This document shows, piece by piece, positions 35,649-44,483 of a DNA stretch of 64,000 bases; positions within the stretch are counted from its first letter, which is position 1, and each line of letters starts with the position of its first letter. A program made the translations under genes and the position numbers. The stretch is from assembly GCF_900106525.1 (NCBI RefSeq), contig NZ_FNOG01000009.1, forward strand, positions 280,475 through 344,474, given 5' to 3'. The notes under the pieces are model-generated. The model made no database searches and was not told where the DNA came from. It saw nothing but the letters and a program-made list of their open reading frames with translations. Source of the stretch: Lysobacter enzymogenes. GTDB lineage: Bacteria; Pseudomonadota; Gammaproteobacteria; Xanthomonadales; Xanthomonadaceae.

Positions 35649-36404
35649 TCAGGCCGGGCGCGGCAGCCAGACCAGGCTGAGCACGCCGCCGTCGGCGTCG
35701 AAGCGGTAATACGCGCTATAGCGCTGTCCGCGCCGGACCTGCGCGGCGAGGTCTTCGGCGCAGACGAACTCCAGCCGCTGCGCGCCGGTGCGCGCCAGCC
35801 GCATCGCCTCGAAGCCGAACAGCCGCCGCACCTGCGGGAACAGCGCCTTGTACAGGCTCTCCTTGGCCGAGAACACCGCGGCCAGGCCGGCGGCCGGATC
35901 GTCGAAGCCGGCCTGGATCAGCGCCTGCTCGTCGGCGTCGACCACGATGCCGCGGATCTCCGCCGCGCGCTGCGCATCGAGCGGCCGCTCGATGTCCACG
36001 CCCAGGCCGAGCGTGTCGGCCGCCGGCACGGCCAGACACAGCGCGCGATCGCCGGCGTGGCTGATCGAGGCGACCACTCCGTCCGGCCACACCGGTTCGC
36101 GGTCACGGCCGATCGGGATCGTCGTCGGCGCCGAACCGAGCCGCGCCAGCGCGCGGCTCGCGCAGACGCGTCCGGCCAGGAATTCGCTGCGGCGCTTGGG
36201 CACCGCACGCTCGAGCTGCGGCGCGAACGCGATGGCGTGGCGCGCGAACAACTCGTCGCGGTAACTGGACAGATCGAAGCGGCAGGCGTGTCCGGCGAAG
36301 CGGCGGCCGAACGCTTCGATTTCGATGTCGCCGGCTTCGCGCAGGAATTCCGGTTCGCCGCCGGGCGGATCGGGATAGACGGCGGCCGGCGCGTCGACGG
36401 TCAT
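35649..36404 (-). CDS. 4'-phosphopantetheinyl transferase (EntD-type)
   Basis: A 251-residue PPTase. Magnesium-binding LGVDIERPL and the FSAKESLYKALFPQ helix (acidic and Lys ligands) identify the EntD/Sfp superfamily; PVWPDGVVASISHA, as in EntD, supports the EntD branch. It converts apo carrier proteins to the holo form. The likely targets include the ACP at 10.4 kb and any peptide or polyketide synthase elsewhere. It is transcribed toward the PabAB gene and ahead of it, so the two may form an operon joined by secondary metabolism. Confidence 0.9.
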   Translation of the reverse strand: MTVDAPAAVYPDPPGGEPEFLREAGDIEIEAFGRRFAGHACRFDLSSYRDELFARHAIAFAPQLERAVPKRRSEFLAGRVCASRALARLGSAPTTIPIGRDREPVWPDGVVASISHAGDRALCLAVPAADTLGLGVDIERPLDAQRAAEIRGIVVDADEQALIQAGFDDPAAGLAAVFSAKESLYKALFPQVRRLFGFEAMRLARTGAQRLEFVCAEDLAAQVRRGQRYSAYYRFDADGGVLSLVWLPRPA

Positions 36405-36535
36405 GGGCGCGGAGATAAGGAAGGGGCGGTCAGGATCGCACAGGCCTTGCGGCGGCGCAGGTACGGCGGTCGCGGGATTGTCGGCAGAGGGGATTCCCCG
36501 TGTCTCTGGCGAGTTCGCGGCGTCTGCCCCAATCC

Positions 36536-37110
36536 GTCATTCCCGCGAAGGCGGGAATCCAGAGACTTCAGAGTCATGTCGCGATGAAGCTCTGTATTCC
36601 CGCTTTCGCGGGAATGACGGTAGGTGAGTTTCGCGGTAGGAAGGCGGGTGGGTTTCGCAACGCCATGACGGTTGGGTTTCGCCGCGTCTCTTCCAGATCG
36701 TCATCCCCGCGTAGGCGGGGATCCAGAGACTTCAGAGTCATGTCGCGATGAAGCCATGGATTCCCGCTTTCGCGGGAATGACGGTAGGTGAGTTTCGCGG
36801 TAGGACGGCAGGTGGGTTTCGCGGCACCACGGCGGTTGGGTTTCGCCGCGCCTCTTCCAGATCGTCATCCCCGCGAAGGCGGGGATCCAGAGACTTCAGA
36901 GTCATGTCGCGATGAAGCCCTGGATTCCCGCGTTCGCGGGAATGACGCTATATGAGTTCGCGGTAGGAAGGCGGGTGAGTTTCGCGACGCCATGACGGTT
37001 GGGTTTCGCCGCGCCTCCTCCAGATCGTCATCCCCGCGAAGGCGGGGATCCAGAGACTTCAGAGTCATGTCGCGATAAAGCCCTGGATTCCCGCGTTCGC
37101 GGGAATGACG
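36536..37110. repeat. four tandem 164-bp repeat units with palindromic ends
   Basis: The module GTCATTCCCGCGAAGGCGGG...CGCGGGAATGACG recurs at 36536, 36700, 36864 and 37027 (periods 164, 164, 163 bp). Within each about 84-bp hairpin the loop contains AGAGACTTCAGAGTCATGTC, itself a small palindrome. The hairpins are separated by a second sequence (GTGGGTTTCGC... GGTTGGGTTTCGCCGCG...CCAGATC). It sits between the PPTase gene and the protease terminator. Single relatives (TTCCGGCTTTCGCCGGAATG) occur at 53.09 and 63.76 kb. It is a REP-type array, not a CRISPR. Confidence 0.9.
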
Positions 37111-37192
37111 GTAGGTGAGTTTCGCGGCATCTGCTCCCAACTCGCGCGGTCTTGAGTTGGCGGCCTCAACCGTGCAACACCCCACAGCAAAG

Positions 37193-37217
37193 AACGGCCC
37201 GCACAAAGCGGGCCGTT
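37193..37217 (-). terminator. intrinsic terminator of the M4 protease gene
   Basis: A perfect 10-bp stem AACGGCCCGC-ACAAA-GCGGGCCGTT, read on the minus strand and followed there by CTTTGCTGT. It begins 27 bases after the protease stop. Confidence 0.7.
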
Positions 37218-37243
37218 CGCTGTCGCATCGATGCGCGACAAGA

Positions 37244-38902
37244 TCAGTTGACGTTCACCGCGCTCCAAGCCCGCGCCAGCGTGTTGTACTCGGCCGAATT
37301 GGCGCCGTACAACTCCGTAGCCGCCGCCAGCGTCGCCGCGCGCGCCTGCGGGTAGGTGGTGTTGGAAGTGAACTTCGCGGTCAGCGCGCGATACCAGATC
37401 TTGCCGAACTTGTCGCGGCCCATGCCGGCGATGCCGGTGTCGCCGTTGCAGACCAACTGAGCCTGGGTGAGGCCCGAACCGGCCGGCACCGTCGCGCCTT
37501 CGATCGCCAGATACGCCAACCGGTTGCCGACGCCGGAGGTGTAATGCGGGTCGTGCGCGCCGCCGGCGCCCTGGCTCGGGTCGAAGCCGCCGGCCGGGTA
37601 GCAGTTGAACGACTTGCCGTCGACGGCCTGGTTGTACATGTCGCGGAACGCCGCGCCGTTGGCGCGCATCACCTCGCCGATGCGGTAGTCGCCCGGATCG
37701 CGCGCATTGTTGGCATAGAACTCCACCAGCGTGCCGAAGATGTCCGAGGACGCTTCGTTGAGGCCGCCGGCATCGCCGGAGTAGGCGAGCTTGGACGTGG
37801 CCGCGGTGACGCCGTGGGTCATTTCGTGGCCGGCCACATCCAGCCCGACCACCGGGCCGACGTTGCGCGAGGCGTCGCCGTCGCCGTAGAACATCGACTT
37901 GACCAGATCGACGTAGGCGGCGTTGGCGCCGGTGGTGGCGCCGGTGGAGGTCTTGAAGTTGGTGTGCGCGTAGCTCTTCACGCCCTTGCCGTCGCCGGCC
38001 AGGCCGCTGCGGCCATGCACGTTCTTGTAGTAGTCCCAGGTCACGCCGACGCCGTAGTGGATGTCGACGGCGAGCGTGGCGCGGTCGCTGACGGCGTTGT
38101 TGCCCCAGGTATTGTCGGTATCGGTGAACAGGGTCGCGCTGGAGGTGGTGGAGAAGATGTCGAACAGGCCCGAGACCACACCGCCCTTGGCGTCGTACAC
38201 GCTGCCGCTGCCGCGGGTGGTGTCGATCAGGTCGAACTTGGTCGCGCTCTTCTGGTCGGTGGAGATGCTCAGGTCGCCGTAGTAGAACGACTTGCCGGCG
38301 CCGGTCGCGGCGGCGGTCTGGATCAGGTCCTGGGCGTCGAGCACCTTGCCGCTGGCAGCGTCGACGTAGTACTTCACCAGGCCCGAATGCGCGCGGGTGT
38401 CGGCGCCCTGCAGGGTCACTTCGTACGCGAGCAGCGGCTGCTTGCCGCGCGCGTAGACCACCAGTTCGTTGGAGTACACCTTGTCGACGCGGCCGGCGAA
38501 GCGCGCGCCTGCCTCGACCGCCGCGGCGTCCGCGCTCAGACGCGGCGTCAGCGACGGGCGTTGCGTACTGCGCAAGGTCAGCAGCGCCGAACGCAGCTGG
38601 CCGCGTTGGCTCTTGACCACCACATCGCCGCCGATCATGCGCAGGCCGCGGTAGCGGCGGTCGAAGCGCACATGCTCGGTGCCGTCGGCGTCGACCAGCG
38701 CGTCGCGCGCCTCGAAACGATCCTGGGCATCGCCCTGCAGCGCGCTCAGGTGGCTGGCGACCAGCCCGCGCGCCTGATCCATCGCCAGCGCGCGCGCGCC
38801 GGCCTGGGCCGGTTGCGCCGCCGACGCGGCGGGCGCAGCGACGATCGCAGCGACGGCCAGGGCCAGGCCCAGACGCTTGGGTGCGTTGGAATGCGAAGTC
38901 AT
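37244..38902 (-). CDS. secreted neutral metalloprotease, M4 (thermolysin) family
   Basis: A 552-residue preproenzyme starting MTSHSNAPKR. A signal peptide ends near ASAAQPAQA, a propeptide (FTP/PepSY-like, to about residue 200) follows, then the catalytic domain. Zinc site HEMTH at 359-363 with E383 in GGLNEASSD, and DPHYTSGVGN as the transition-state His region. The C-terminal helical subdomain ends AWSAVNVN; no extra PKD or PPC domain follows, so the mature enzyme is minimal. It is probably exported by type II secretion, as usual in Lysobacter. An ATG 60 bases upstream would precede an Arg-rich leader and is less likely. Confidence 0.94.
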   Translation of the reverse strand: MTSHSNAPKRLGLALAVAAIVAAPAASAAQPAQAGARALAMDQARGLVASHLSALQGDAQDRFEARDALVDADGTEHVRFDRRYRGLRMIGGDVVVKSQRGQLRSALLTLRSTQRPSLTPRLSADAAAVEAGARFAGRVDKVYSNELVVYARGKQPLLAYEVTLQGADTRAHSGLVKYYVDAASGKVLDAQDLIQTAAATGAGKSFYYGDLSISTDQKSATKFDLIDTTRGSGSVYDAKGGVVSGLFDIFSTTSSATLFTDTDNTWGNNAVSDRATLAVDIHYGVGVTWDYYKNVHGRSGLAGDGKGVKSYAHTNFKTSTGATTGANAAYVDLVKSMFYGDGDASRNVGPVVGLDVAGHEMTHGVTAATSKLAYSGDAGGLNEASSDIFGTLVEFYANNARDPGDYRIGEVMRANGAAFRDMYNQAVDGKSFNCYPAGGFDPSQGAGGAHDPHYTSGVGNRLAYLAIEGATVPAGSGLTQAQLVCNGDTGIAGMGRDKFGKIWYRALTAKFTSNTTYPQARAATLAAATELYGANSAEYNTLARAWSAVNVN

Positions 38903-39052
38903 GCGTTTTCCCCTCGAAGTGATGCAAACGCCGGTGCGGCCGGCGAACCGTGGCGGCGTCATGCGCCGTCGCGGTCATCTTGGGCGGGCGCCTGCGCGGC
39001 GGCGGCGACGCGCAAGCGCGAATCGCGCGGAAAATTGCGGGGACGTTTCGCA

Positions 39053-39082
39053 GTTTCCGCATTCGTCATATGACGCGGAAAC
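39053..39082. promoter_or_regulatory. nested palindrome upstream of the protease gene
   Basis: The perfect 12-bp palindrome CGTCATATGACG (39064-39075) lies inside a wider inverted repeat, GTTTCCGC (39053-39060) against GCGGAAAC (39075-39082). It is about 150 bases before the protease start, in a relatively AT-rich part of the 437-bp gap between the protease and the glutathionylspermidine-synthase-like gene. It could be an operator; the gap holds no gene. Confidence 0.4.
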
Positions 39083-39339
39083 GTTCATCGCATCGGCACG
39101 ATTCGCGAAGTGCGATCTGGATACAACGCGGTTTCTTTCGCAACCAAATCGCAGCGCGCACGCGCGCTGCGGCCACATGCACAGCGCCTTACAACTTCAT
39201 GCACACATAAGCCACATAGCGCGACGCTGCAGCGGCAGCGAATGAGCCACGCAATCGGGCGGCAAGCGCTGCGTCGAGCGCGCGCCGCCAACAAGGGATA
39301 TCGAAGTTGCGCGGCGCTCACCGAAGCGGCGCCGCGCGC

Positions 39340-40524
39340 TCACTCCTCAACGATGGCGTGCGGCACGAAGCGCGAGCTGTCCTGGGTGATCGGGCCGACG
39401 TCCTCGCGCAGGCCCATGCCGGCGGCTTGGTCGGCCACCACCCAGCTGCCGATCAGCGGATAGTTCGGTTCGCCGTCGGCGCCGTCGAAGCGCGGCAGCG
39501 GATACAGCGCCTGGCGGATGGTCGGGCCGTCGTCGTAAGGGCCATCGCTGCGCAGCCGCTCGCCGTCCAGGCCGACCAGCTCGATGTTGGCGCCCTCGCG
39601 CGAGAACAGCGGCTTGCGCACCCAGCCCGGCGCCAGTTCGGCGGCAGTGTCTTCGAAATGCGCTTCCAGCAGATTCGGATGGCCGGGGTGGCGTTGCCAC
39701 AACAACGGCAGCACGCCCTTGTTGCTGAGGATCGCCTTCCACGCCGGCTCGATCAGTTGCACCCGCGATCCGGCCAGCTTGGGCCCGTATTCCTCGGCGA
39801 ACATCCACTCCAGCGGGTACAGCTTGAACAAGGTGCGGATGACCCGGTCGTCGCCGTCGGTGAAATAGCCTTCGCGGCTCAGGCCGATGCCTTCGATGCT
39901 CAGCTCCAGCGTGTCCACGCCGGCCTGTTCGGCGCAGTCGCGCAGGTAGCGCACCGTGCCCTGGTCTTCGAGCGAGCCTTCGACCGCGGCGAAGTGCACC
40001 GGCGTGGCGATGCGGCCGTCGCGCGCCAGCGCGCCGAAGGTTTCGATCAGCAGTTCCTGGATGCGGTTGTACTGGTCGCTGCCCTCGCCGAACACGCCGC
40101 GGGCGATGCTCTGCTCCAGCCACAGCCACTGGAAATACGCCGCCTCGTACAAGGACGTGGGCGTGTCGTAGTTGAGTTCGTACAGCTTGGCCGGGCCGCG
40201 GCCGTCGTAGGCCAGGTCCATGCGGCCGTACAGGTGCGGCTCGCCGCGGCGCCAGGAATCGGCGATCCAGTCCCAGTACTCGCGCGGGATCGCCAGCCGC
40301 TCCAGCAACTGCTCCGAGCCGACCACCTCGTCGACCAGGGCCATCGCCATGTCGTGCAGTTCCTGGGTCGGCTGCTCGATGTCGTCTTCGATCTGGCGCA
40401 GGCCGAACGCGTAGTAGGCGCGCTCGTCCCAGTACGGCGCGCCGTCGATGGTGTGGAAACGGAAACCGAGCGACTCGGCCTGTTCGCGCCAGTCCGGGCG
40501 TTCGGGTACGACGATGCGTTTCAT
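39340..40524 (-). CDS. yjfC: glutathionylspermidine synthase-like ATP-grasp enzyme (YjfC/YgiC)
   Basis: A 394-residue ATP-grasp ligase of the C-terminal GspS family. Motifs: GRMDLAYDGRGPAKLYELNYDTPTS (substrate/ATP loop), SNKGVLPLLWQRHPGHPNLL, and WVRKPLFSREGANIEL, where the Lys binds ATP. It is the last gene of the PspA operon, 22 bases after the YgiB-like gene. YjfC/YgiC homologues lack the amidase half of Gsp; their peptide-ligase substrate is unknown. The product may be a polyamine- or glutathione-like ligation coupled to membrane stress. Confidence 0.9.
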   Translation of the reverse strand: MKRIVVPERPDWREQAESLGFRFHTIDGAPYWDERAYYAFGLRQIEDDIEQPTQELHDMAMALVDEVVGSEQLLERLAIPREYWDWIADSWRRGEPHLYGRMDLAYDGRGPAKLYELNYDTPTSLYEAAYFQWLWLEQSIARGVFGEGSDQYNRIQELLIETFGALARDGRIATPVHFAAVEGSLEDQGTVRYLRDCAEQAGVDTLELSIEGIGLSREGYFTDGDDRVIRTLFKLYPLEWMFAEEYGPKLAGSRVQLIEPAWKAILSNKGVLPLLWQRHPGHPNLLEAHFEDTAAELAPGWVRKPLFSREGANIELVGLDGERLRSDGPYDDGPTIRQALYPLPRFDGADGEPNYPLIGSWVVADQAAGMGLREDVGPITQDSSRFVPHAIVEE

Positions 40525-40546
40525 GCGCGCTCGCGAAAGTGGAGGA

Positions 40547-41185
40547 TCAACCGCCGAAACCGCGGCTGCTGCTGGAGCTGGAACTGCTGCGGCCGAAGCC
40601 GCCGCGCGCCGCGGCGCTGGAGCCGAAGCCCGCGCGCGAAACGGTGACCGCGCGCGCCGGCAACGCGGTATCGCCGGCCTTCTTGCCGTAGACGGTGCCG
40701 CTGTAGGTGCTGATCTCGCGGCCGTCGGGCTTGCGGTAGCCGCCGCTGCGGTAATCGCGGTACAGCGGCGACACGCCGCCGACGTGGTAGTAGCGATTGC
40801 CGCCGCTCATCAGCTGCGAGGCCGCGTAGCCGAGCAGGAAGCCGGTCATCGGCGGGATGTAGGTCGGCTGAGCGCCGGCGGCCGCTCCATTGAGCGGCGT
40901 GCAGGCGCCGAACTGCTGGTTGCACTCCTGCTCGCTCTCGAACCGCGGCGCGAGCTTTTCGTGATCGACCAAAGCCTGCGAATAAGCCTTCTCGCATTCC
41001 TCGCGCGAGATCTCGGTCTGCACCGTGCATTCTTCGCGCGAGGTCAGGATCTTGCCGCTGGGATCGTCGTCGCAGCCGGCCAGCATCGCCGGCGCGGCCA
41101 CCGCCATCAGCACCAGGCGCAGATTGCGCGAGCGCTTGCCGCGCGGCGCGTTGTCGTGGGCGTTCGTGGTCATGGCATCGCTCAC
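40547..41185 (-). CDS. yjfM: DUF1190/YgiB-like lipoprotein (YjfM)
   Basis: A 212-residue protein. Signal sequence and lipobox LAGCDDDPSG, then ECTVQTEISREECEKAYSQAL (conserved paired cysteines), QECNQQFGACTP, YIPPMTGFLLGYAAS, and a Gly/Ser-rich tail ending SSSSSSSSRGFGG. It matches UPF0441/DUF1190, whose E. coli members YgiB and YjfM sit beside YgiC/YjfC, as here. Probably an outer- or inner-membrane lipoprotein. Overlaps the YjfL-like gene by 4 bases. Confidence 0.87.
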   Translation of the reverse strand: MSDAMTTNAHDNAPRGKRSRNLRLVLMAVAAPAMLAGCDDDPSGKILTSREECTVQTEISREECEKAYSQALVDHEKLAPRFESEQECNQQFGACTPLNGAAAGAQPTYIPPMTGFLLGYAASQLMSGGNRYYHVGGVSPLYRDYRSGGYRKPDGREISTYSGTVYGKKAGDTALPARAVTVSRAGFGSSAAARGGFGRSSSSSSSSRGFGG

Positions 41186-41589
41186 GGGGTCATGGCGGCG
41201 GCGTTGATCAGGCCGACGCTGACCGACACGCCGGCATAGAACACGCCGGCGCCGACCTGGCCGTCGGTGATCTGCTGCGACAGCTTCGGCGCGACCAGGC
41301 GCGCGATCAGGTAGGCGAACACCTGCACCACCACCGCCGCCGCGCCCCAGATCGCCGCATCGATCAGGCTGACCGAATTGGAGATCGCCGAATGCAGCGG
41401 CAGCGCCAGCCCGACCAGGGTGCCGGCGAAGCCGGTCGCGGCGGCGGCGTTGCCCGAGCGGATCAGGCTCAGCTCGCGGTGCGGGGTGATCATCGACACC
41501 GCCAGCGCGGCCAGGATCAGCACGCCGATGCCGGTGCCGGCGTAGGCGAGGAAGTTGAGGAAACTGTGGGCGTTGATCGGTGCGTCCAT
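41182..41589 (-). CDS. yjfL: DUF350 membrane protein (YjfL)
   Basis: A 135-residue inner-membrane protein with four helices: LNFLAYAGTGIGVLILAALA, AAAATGFAGTLVGLALPL, AAIWGAAAVVVQVFAYLIA and GAGVFYAGVSVSVGLINAA. This is the DUF350/YjfL pattern. It stops inside the YgiB-like gene start (4-base overlap) and lies 43 bases after the YjfK-like gene. In other bacteria DUF350 is tied to YjfC-like ATP-grasp enzymes, so it may be a membrane partner of that ligase. Confidence 0.86.
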   Translation of the reverse strand: MDAPINAHSFLNFLAYAGTGIGVLILAALAVSMITPHRELSLIRSGNAAAATGFAGTLVGLALPLHSAISNSVSLIDAAIWGAAAVVVQVFAYLIARLVAPKLSQQITDGQVGAGVFYAGVSVSVGLINAAAMTP

Positions 41590-41632
41590 GGGATGAGTCC
41601 TTATCGAATGCGGGCGCTTGCGGTGCGGGCGC

Positions 41633-42295
41633 TTAGGTGATGTCGAGATCGGCGGTGTTGAGGTCGATGCCGAGCGCGTAGGTGACGACGAATTCGCTGG
41701 GGCCGTAGTCCTCGGCGGTGACCAAGAGGAATTCGTCCCGCTCCAGCTCGGGAATCTCGCGCCGGTACAGCATGGCGTAATGGGTCAGGTCGTCGTCGCG
41801 CCGCGGCGGGTCGTGCCGGTACAGCACCTCGTCGTAGACCACCGGCGGCACTTTCTCGGCCACGCCGTCGCCGAACTCGCGGTACCAGGTGCGGCCGGCG
41901 TATTCGATCGACGCCGCGCCCAGGTGCGGGTGTTCGTGGATGAAGCGCCTGAATGCGGCCTGGTCGGGCGGGTTCACCGTGTCGTTGAAGACGAAAGCCT
42001 TGATGCCCTCGACCTGGCCGTTGGCGGTGCTGATTTGCAGGTAGGCGTCGTCGTCGAGATAGAAGCGATGCAGGGCATGGCCGCCGCCCAGGTCGATGTG
42101 ACCATAGCAGGGAATGCCCTGGTGGCCCTCGGGCAGGCGCAGGGTCCAGGCCTGCGGGTTGGCGCGGAAGGTCAGCGTGTCGAACGCGACCCGCCCGTTG
42201 ATGCGCAGCCCCAGCGGCAGCTCGTGCGCGAACGGCAGCGCCGGCTTGGCGTCCTCGCGCTTCTTGCCGCCGAACAATCCGTCCAACCAACCCAT
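41633..42295 (-). CDS. yjfK: DUF2491 protein (YjfK-like)
   Basis: A 220-residue soluble protein starting MGWLDGLFGGKK, an amphipathic N-terminus likely to touch the membrane. Conserved parts are LPLGLRINGRVAFDTLTF, YLQISTANGQVEGIKAFVF and YDEVLYRHDPPRRDDDLTHYAMLYRREIP. It matches the DUF2491/YjfK group found with PspA. Function unknown. It lies 39 bases after the channel gene and 43 before the DUF350 gene. Confidence 0.85.
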   Translation of the reverse strand: MGWLDGLFGGKKREDAKPALPFAHELPLGLRINGRVAFDTLTFRANPQAWTLRLPEGHQGIPCYGHIDLGGGHALHRFYLDDDAYLQISTANGQVEGIKAFVFNDTVNPPDQAAFRRFIHEHPHLGAASIEYAGRTWYREFGDGVAEKVPPVVYDEVLYRHDPPRRDDDLTHYAMLYRREIPELERDEFLLVTAEDYGPSEFVVTYALGIDLNTADLDIT

Positions 42296-42334
42296 CGCGA
42301 TGACCTCGTCGTTCGTCTGTGCGTGTGCGCCGCT

Positions 42335-43384
42335 TCAGGCCGCCGCGAGCGCGGCCCACGGCAGGCGCGCGCCGTCGATGCGCGCGTCGGCAAGGTAATA
42401 CAACAAAGTACCTGGCGCGATCTCGACATGATCGGGCGGATTGAGTATCGGCGCGGCGTTGCGGCCGTCGCGGTAGCCGATCCACAGCGCCGCTTCCTTG
42501 CGGAACGCCGCCGCCAGCAGGCCCGCGCGCACCGGCGCAGCGGCTTCTGGCACCTGCAGGCTGAACTGGGTCGGGCCGCCCGCGCCGAGCCATTCGCCGG
42601 CCACCAGCGAGCTGCCGGCGTCCTGGGCGGCGCGCGCGATCACGTCCACGTGCAAGGGCCGCGTGCATTCCACATGCGGGTAATGGCTGCGCACCAGCTG
42701 CGCCACCGCCTCGGATTCGAAGTGGGCGACGATGTGCGCGGCCGGGCGGTGCGCCATCACCGCGAACACCGCCGCCAGCGAGCGGTCGTCGTCGGCCGCG
42801 TGCACGATCACCCGCGCCGCGCCGCCCAGCGCGGCACGCGCGTACTCGCCGCAGTCGGCGTAGGAATCGACCGCGACGAAGCGGATCTGGTCCGGCAGCG
42901 GATTCTCGGCCACACCCTCGGCGACCAGGACGATGCCTTCGTCGTCGGTATGCGAATCGGCCAGCAGCAACTGCACCAGCCGCTGCGATTCGCGGCCGTG
43001 CCAGCCGATCAGCACGGTGTGGCCGCACAGGTCGTCGTAGCTCATCTTGCCCACCTGATGGCGTCTCCAGAAATTGAGCAGGCCGGCGCTGGTCTTGGCC
43101 AGGATCGAGGCGAACAGGGCGATCGCGCCGGGCATCACGAACAAGGCCGCGACCCAGCGCCCGGCGGCGCTGCCCGGCGAAAGATCGCCGTAACCGATGG
43201 TGCTGGCCGTGGTCACGTAGTAATAAACGAACGCATCCCAGCCCAGCAGCTTGTGCTCGCCGGCCCAGGCCAGCAGCAGCCAGGTCGCCGACATGTGCAC
43301 GGCCAGCGCGAGCGCGACCACGCCCCAGCTGATCCGGCGCAGGTGCCCGCGAAGGCTGCGGTAGAGCTTGCCCAGGACGATCAT
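42335..43384 (-). CDS. two-TM potassium channel with RCK/TrkA-N domain
   Basis: A 349-residue channel. Two helices flank a pore loop with the selectivity filter TIGYGD (62-67). A cytoplasmic TrkA-N (RCK) domain begins at LCGHTVLIGWHGRESQRLV and a TrkA-C-like end follows. The pattern is that of Kch/MthK-type K+ channels. It sits between PspA and YjfK in the stress operon, a place not occupied in E. coli yjfIJKLMC, which suggests membrane potential control belongs to this response. It lies 39 bases before the YjfK-like gene and 334 after PspA. Confidence 0.91.
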   Translation of the reverse strand: MIVLGKLYRSLRGHLRRISWGVVALALAVHMSATWLLLAWAGEHKLLGWDAFVYYYVTTASTIGYGDLSPGSAAGRWVAALFVMPGAIALFASILAKTSAGLLNFWRRHQVGKMSYDDLCGHTVLIGWHGRESQRLVQLLLADSHTDDEGIVLVAEGVAENPLPDQIRFVAVDSYADCGEYARAALGGAARVIVHAADDDRSLAAVFAVMAHRPAAHIVAHFESEAVAQLVRSHYPHVECTRPLHVDVIARAAQDAGSSLVAGEWLGAGGPTQFSLQVPEAAAPVRAGLLAAAFRKEAALWIGYRDGRNAAPILNPPDHVEIAPGTLLYYLADARIDGARLPWAALAAA

Positions 43385-43718
43385 GGCGCCGGTCCGCGGC
43401 GTGGCGTGCGCTGCTTCAAATCCTTTTCCTCCGGCGACGGCGCTGCGTGCGCCGGTCCGTGTCGTTCATCGACGGCCGGCGCACGCCGGGGGGCGATAGG
43501 CGGGGTTCGGTTCGCCGTAGTTGGGTTGTCGCGGTCGCAGCTTGCGCAGCTCCTACAGGGGCTGCGGCCGGTTTCGTATCCGACTGTAGGAGCTGCGCAA
43601 GCTGCGACCGCGACAACCAAGCTACATCGCAACTCCCGTCGCGCCGCAACGTCCACGTCCTACGCCCACGCAAACGCTGCGCAGCGGCGACCCACGGCCG
43701 CCGCCGCGCACGGCGGCC
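43385..43718. other. gap between PspA and channel genes, holding a REP hairpin
   Basis: A 334-base interruption in an otherwise tight operon. It contains an inverted GTAG REP pair at 43526-43616 (TTGTCGCGGTCGCAGCTTGC ... GCTGCGACCGCGACAA, tip CTCCTACAGG/CTGTAGGAG). This could lower transcription of the downstream genes or protect the upstream mRNA. No gene is seen in it. Confidence 0.75.
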
Positions 43719-44483
43719 TCAATCCTTGCGCTCGACCTTGTCGGTTTCCTTCACTTCCACCGCCGGCAGCGACAGCGGCTCGTGGCTCAGCTGCTGCACC
43801 GGCTTCTCGCGGAAGCGTTCCAGGATGTTGTCGACGCTGGTCGATTCCGGCAGCAGGCCGGCCGCTTCCAGGCGCTTGTTCAGATCGCCGTCGCCTGTTT
43901 CGGACTCAAGCTGCGCCGCCGCTTCCAGGCGCGCGCCGCGCTCGGCCTGGCGCTGCTGGATGCGCTCGAGCGAATCCAGCGCGGTGGTGACCTTGCCGTT
44001 GGCGCCGGAGTGGCGCGAGGCGACCGCGGTCTGCGCGCGCTGCACCGCCTCGGTGGCCTTGACCGTATCGACCTGCTGCTTGACCCGCGCCAGCTTGCGC
44101 TCGGTGGCGGTGATCGCGGTCTTCAACTGGTTGATGCTGTTGTCGTAGCTGGCGATGGCCTGCTCGTCATTCTTCAGGTCGGTCTCGACCGTCGCCAGGC
44201 GTTCGGCCACCTCGCGCGCGAGCTGTTCGTTGCCCTGGCGCAGGGCGCCGGCGATGTAGGTCTCGTACTCGGCCTTCTTGGCGAAGCGGTCCTTGCTGCG
44301 GTTGGCCTGCAGCTGGCGCTGGGCCATGACCTTGGTCAGCTCTTCCTTGGACCGCGCCAGCTCGGTGCCGGCGTCGCGGATCTCCTGGTCGAGGATCTTC
44401 AGCGCGTTGGCGTCGACCACGGCCTGGCCGGCCTCGTGCGCGGTGCCGCGGAACAGGGTCAGGATTTTCTGCAGGATGCTCAT
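43719..44483 (-). CDS. yjfJ: PspA/IM30 family protein (YjfJ)
   Basis: A 254-residue ESCRT-III-like protein starting MSILQKILTLFRGTAHE, an amphipathic membrane-binding helix. A long coiled coil (Lys/Glu/Gln heptads) fills residues 20-180. It forms oligomers on stressed inner membrane. Its partner gene ahead (DUF2170) overlaps by 4 bases. No sigma54-type psp promoter or pspF is visible. Confidence 0.92.
   Translation of the reverse strand: MSILQKILTLFRGTAHEAGQAVVDANALKILDQEIRDAGTELARSKEELTKVMAQRQLQANRSKDRFAKKAEYETYIAGALRQGNEQLAREVAERLATVETDLKNDEQAIASYDNSINQLKTAITATERKLARVKQQVDTVKATEAVQRAQTAVASRHSGANGKVTTALDSLERIQQRQAERGARLEAAAQLESETGDGDLNKRLEAAGLLPESTSVDNILERFREKPVQQLSHEPLSLPAVEVKETDKVERKD

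Noticed and set aside
36536..37110. Regular repeats resembling a CRISPR array
   Set aside because: Units are 164 bp with long palindromes and similar spacers; no 25-40-bp repeat/spacer layout and no cas genes.
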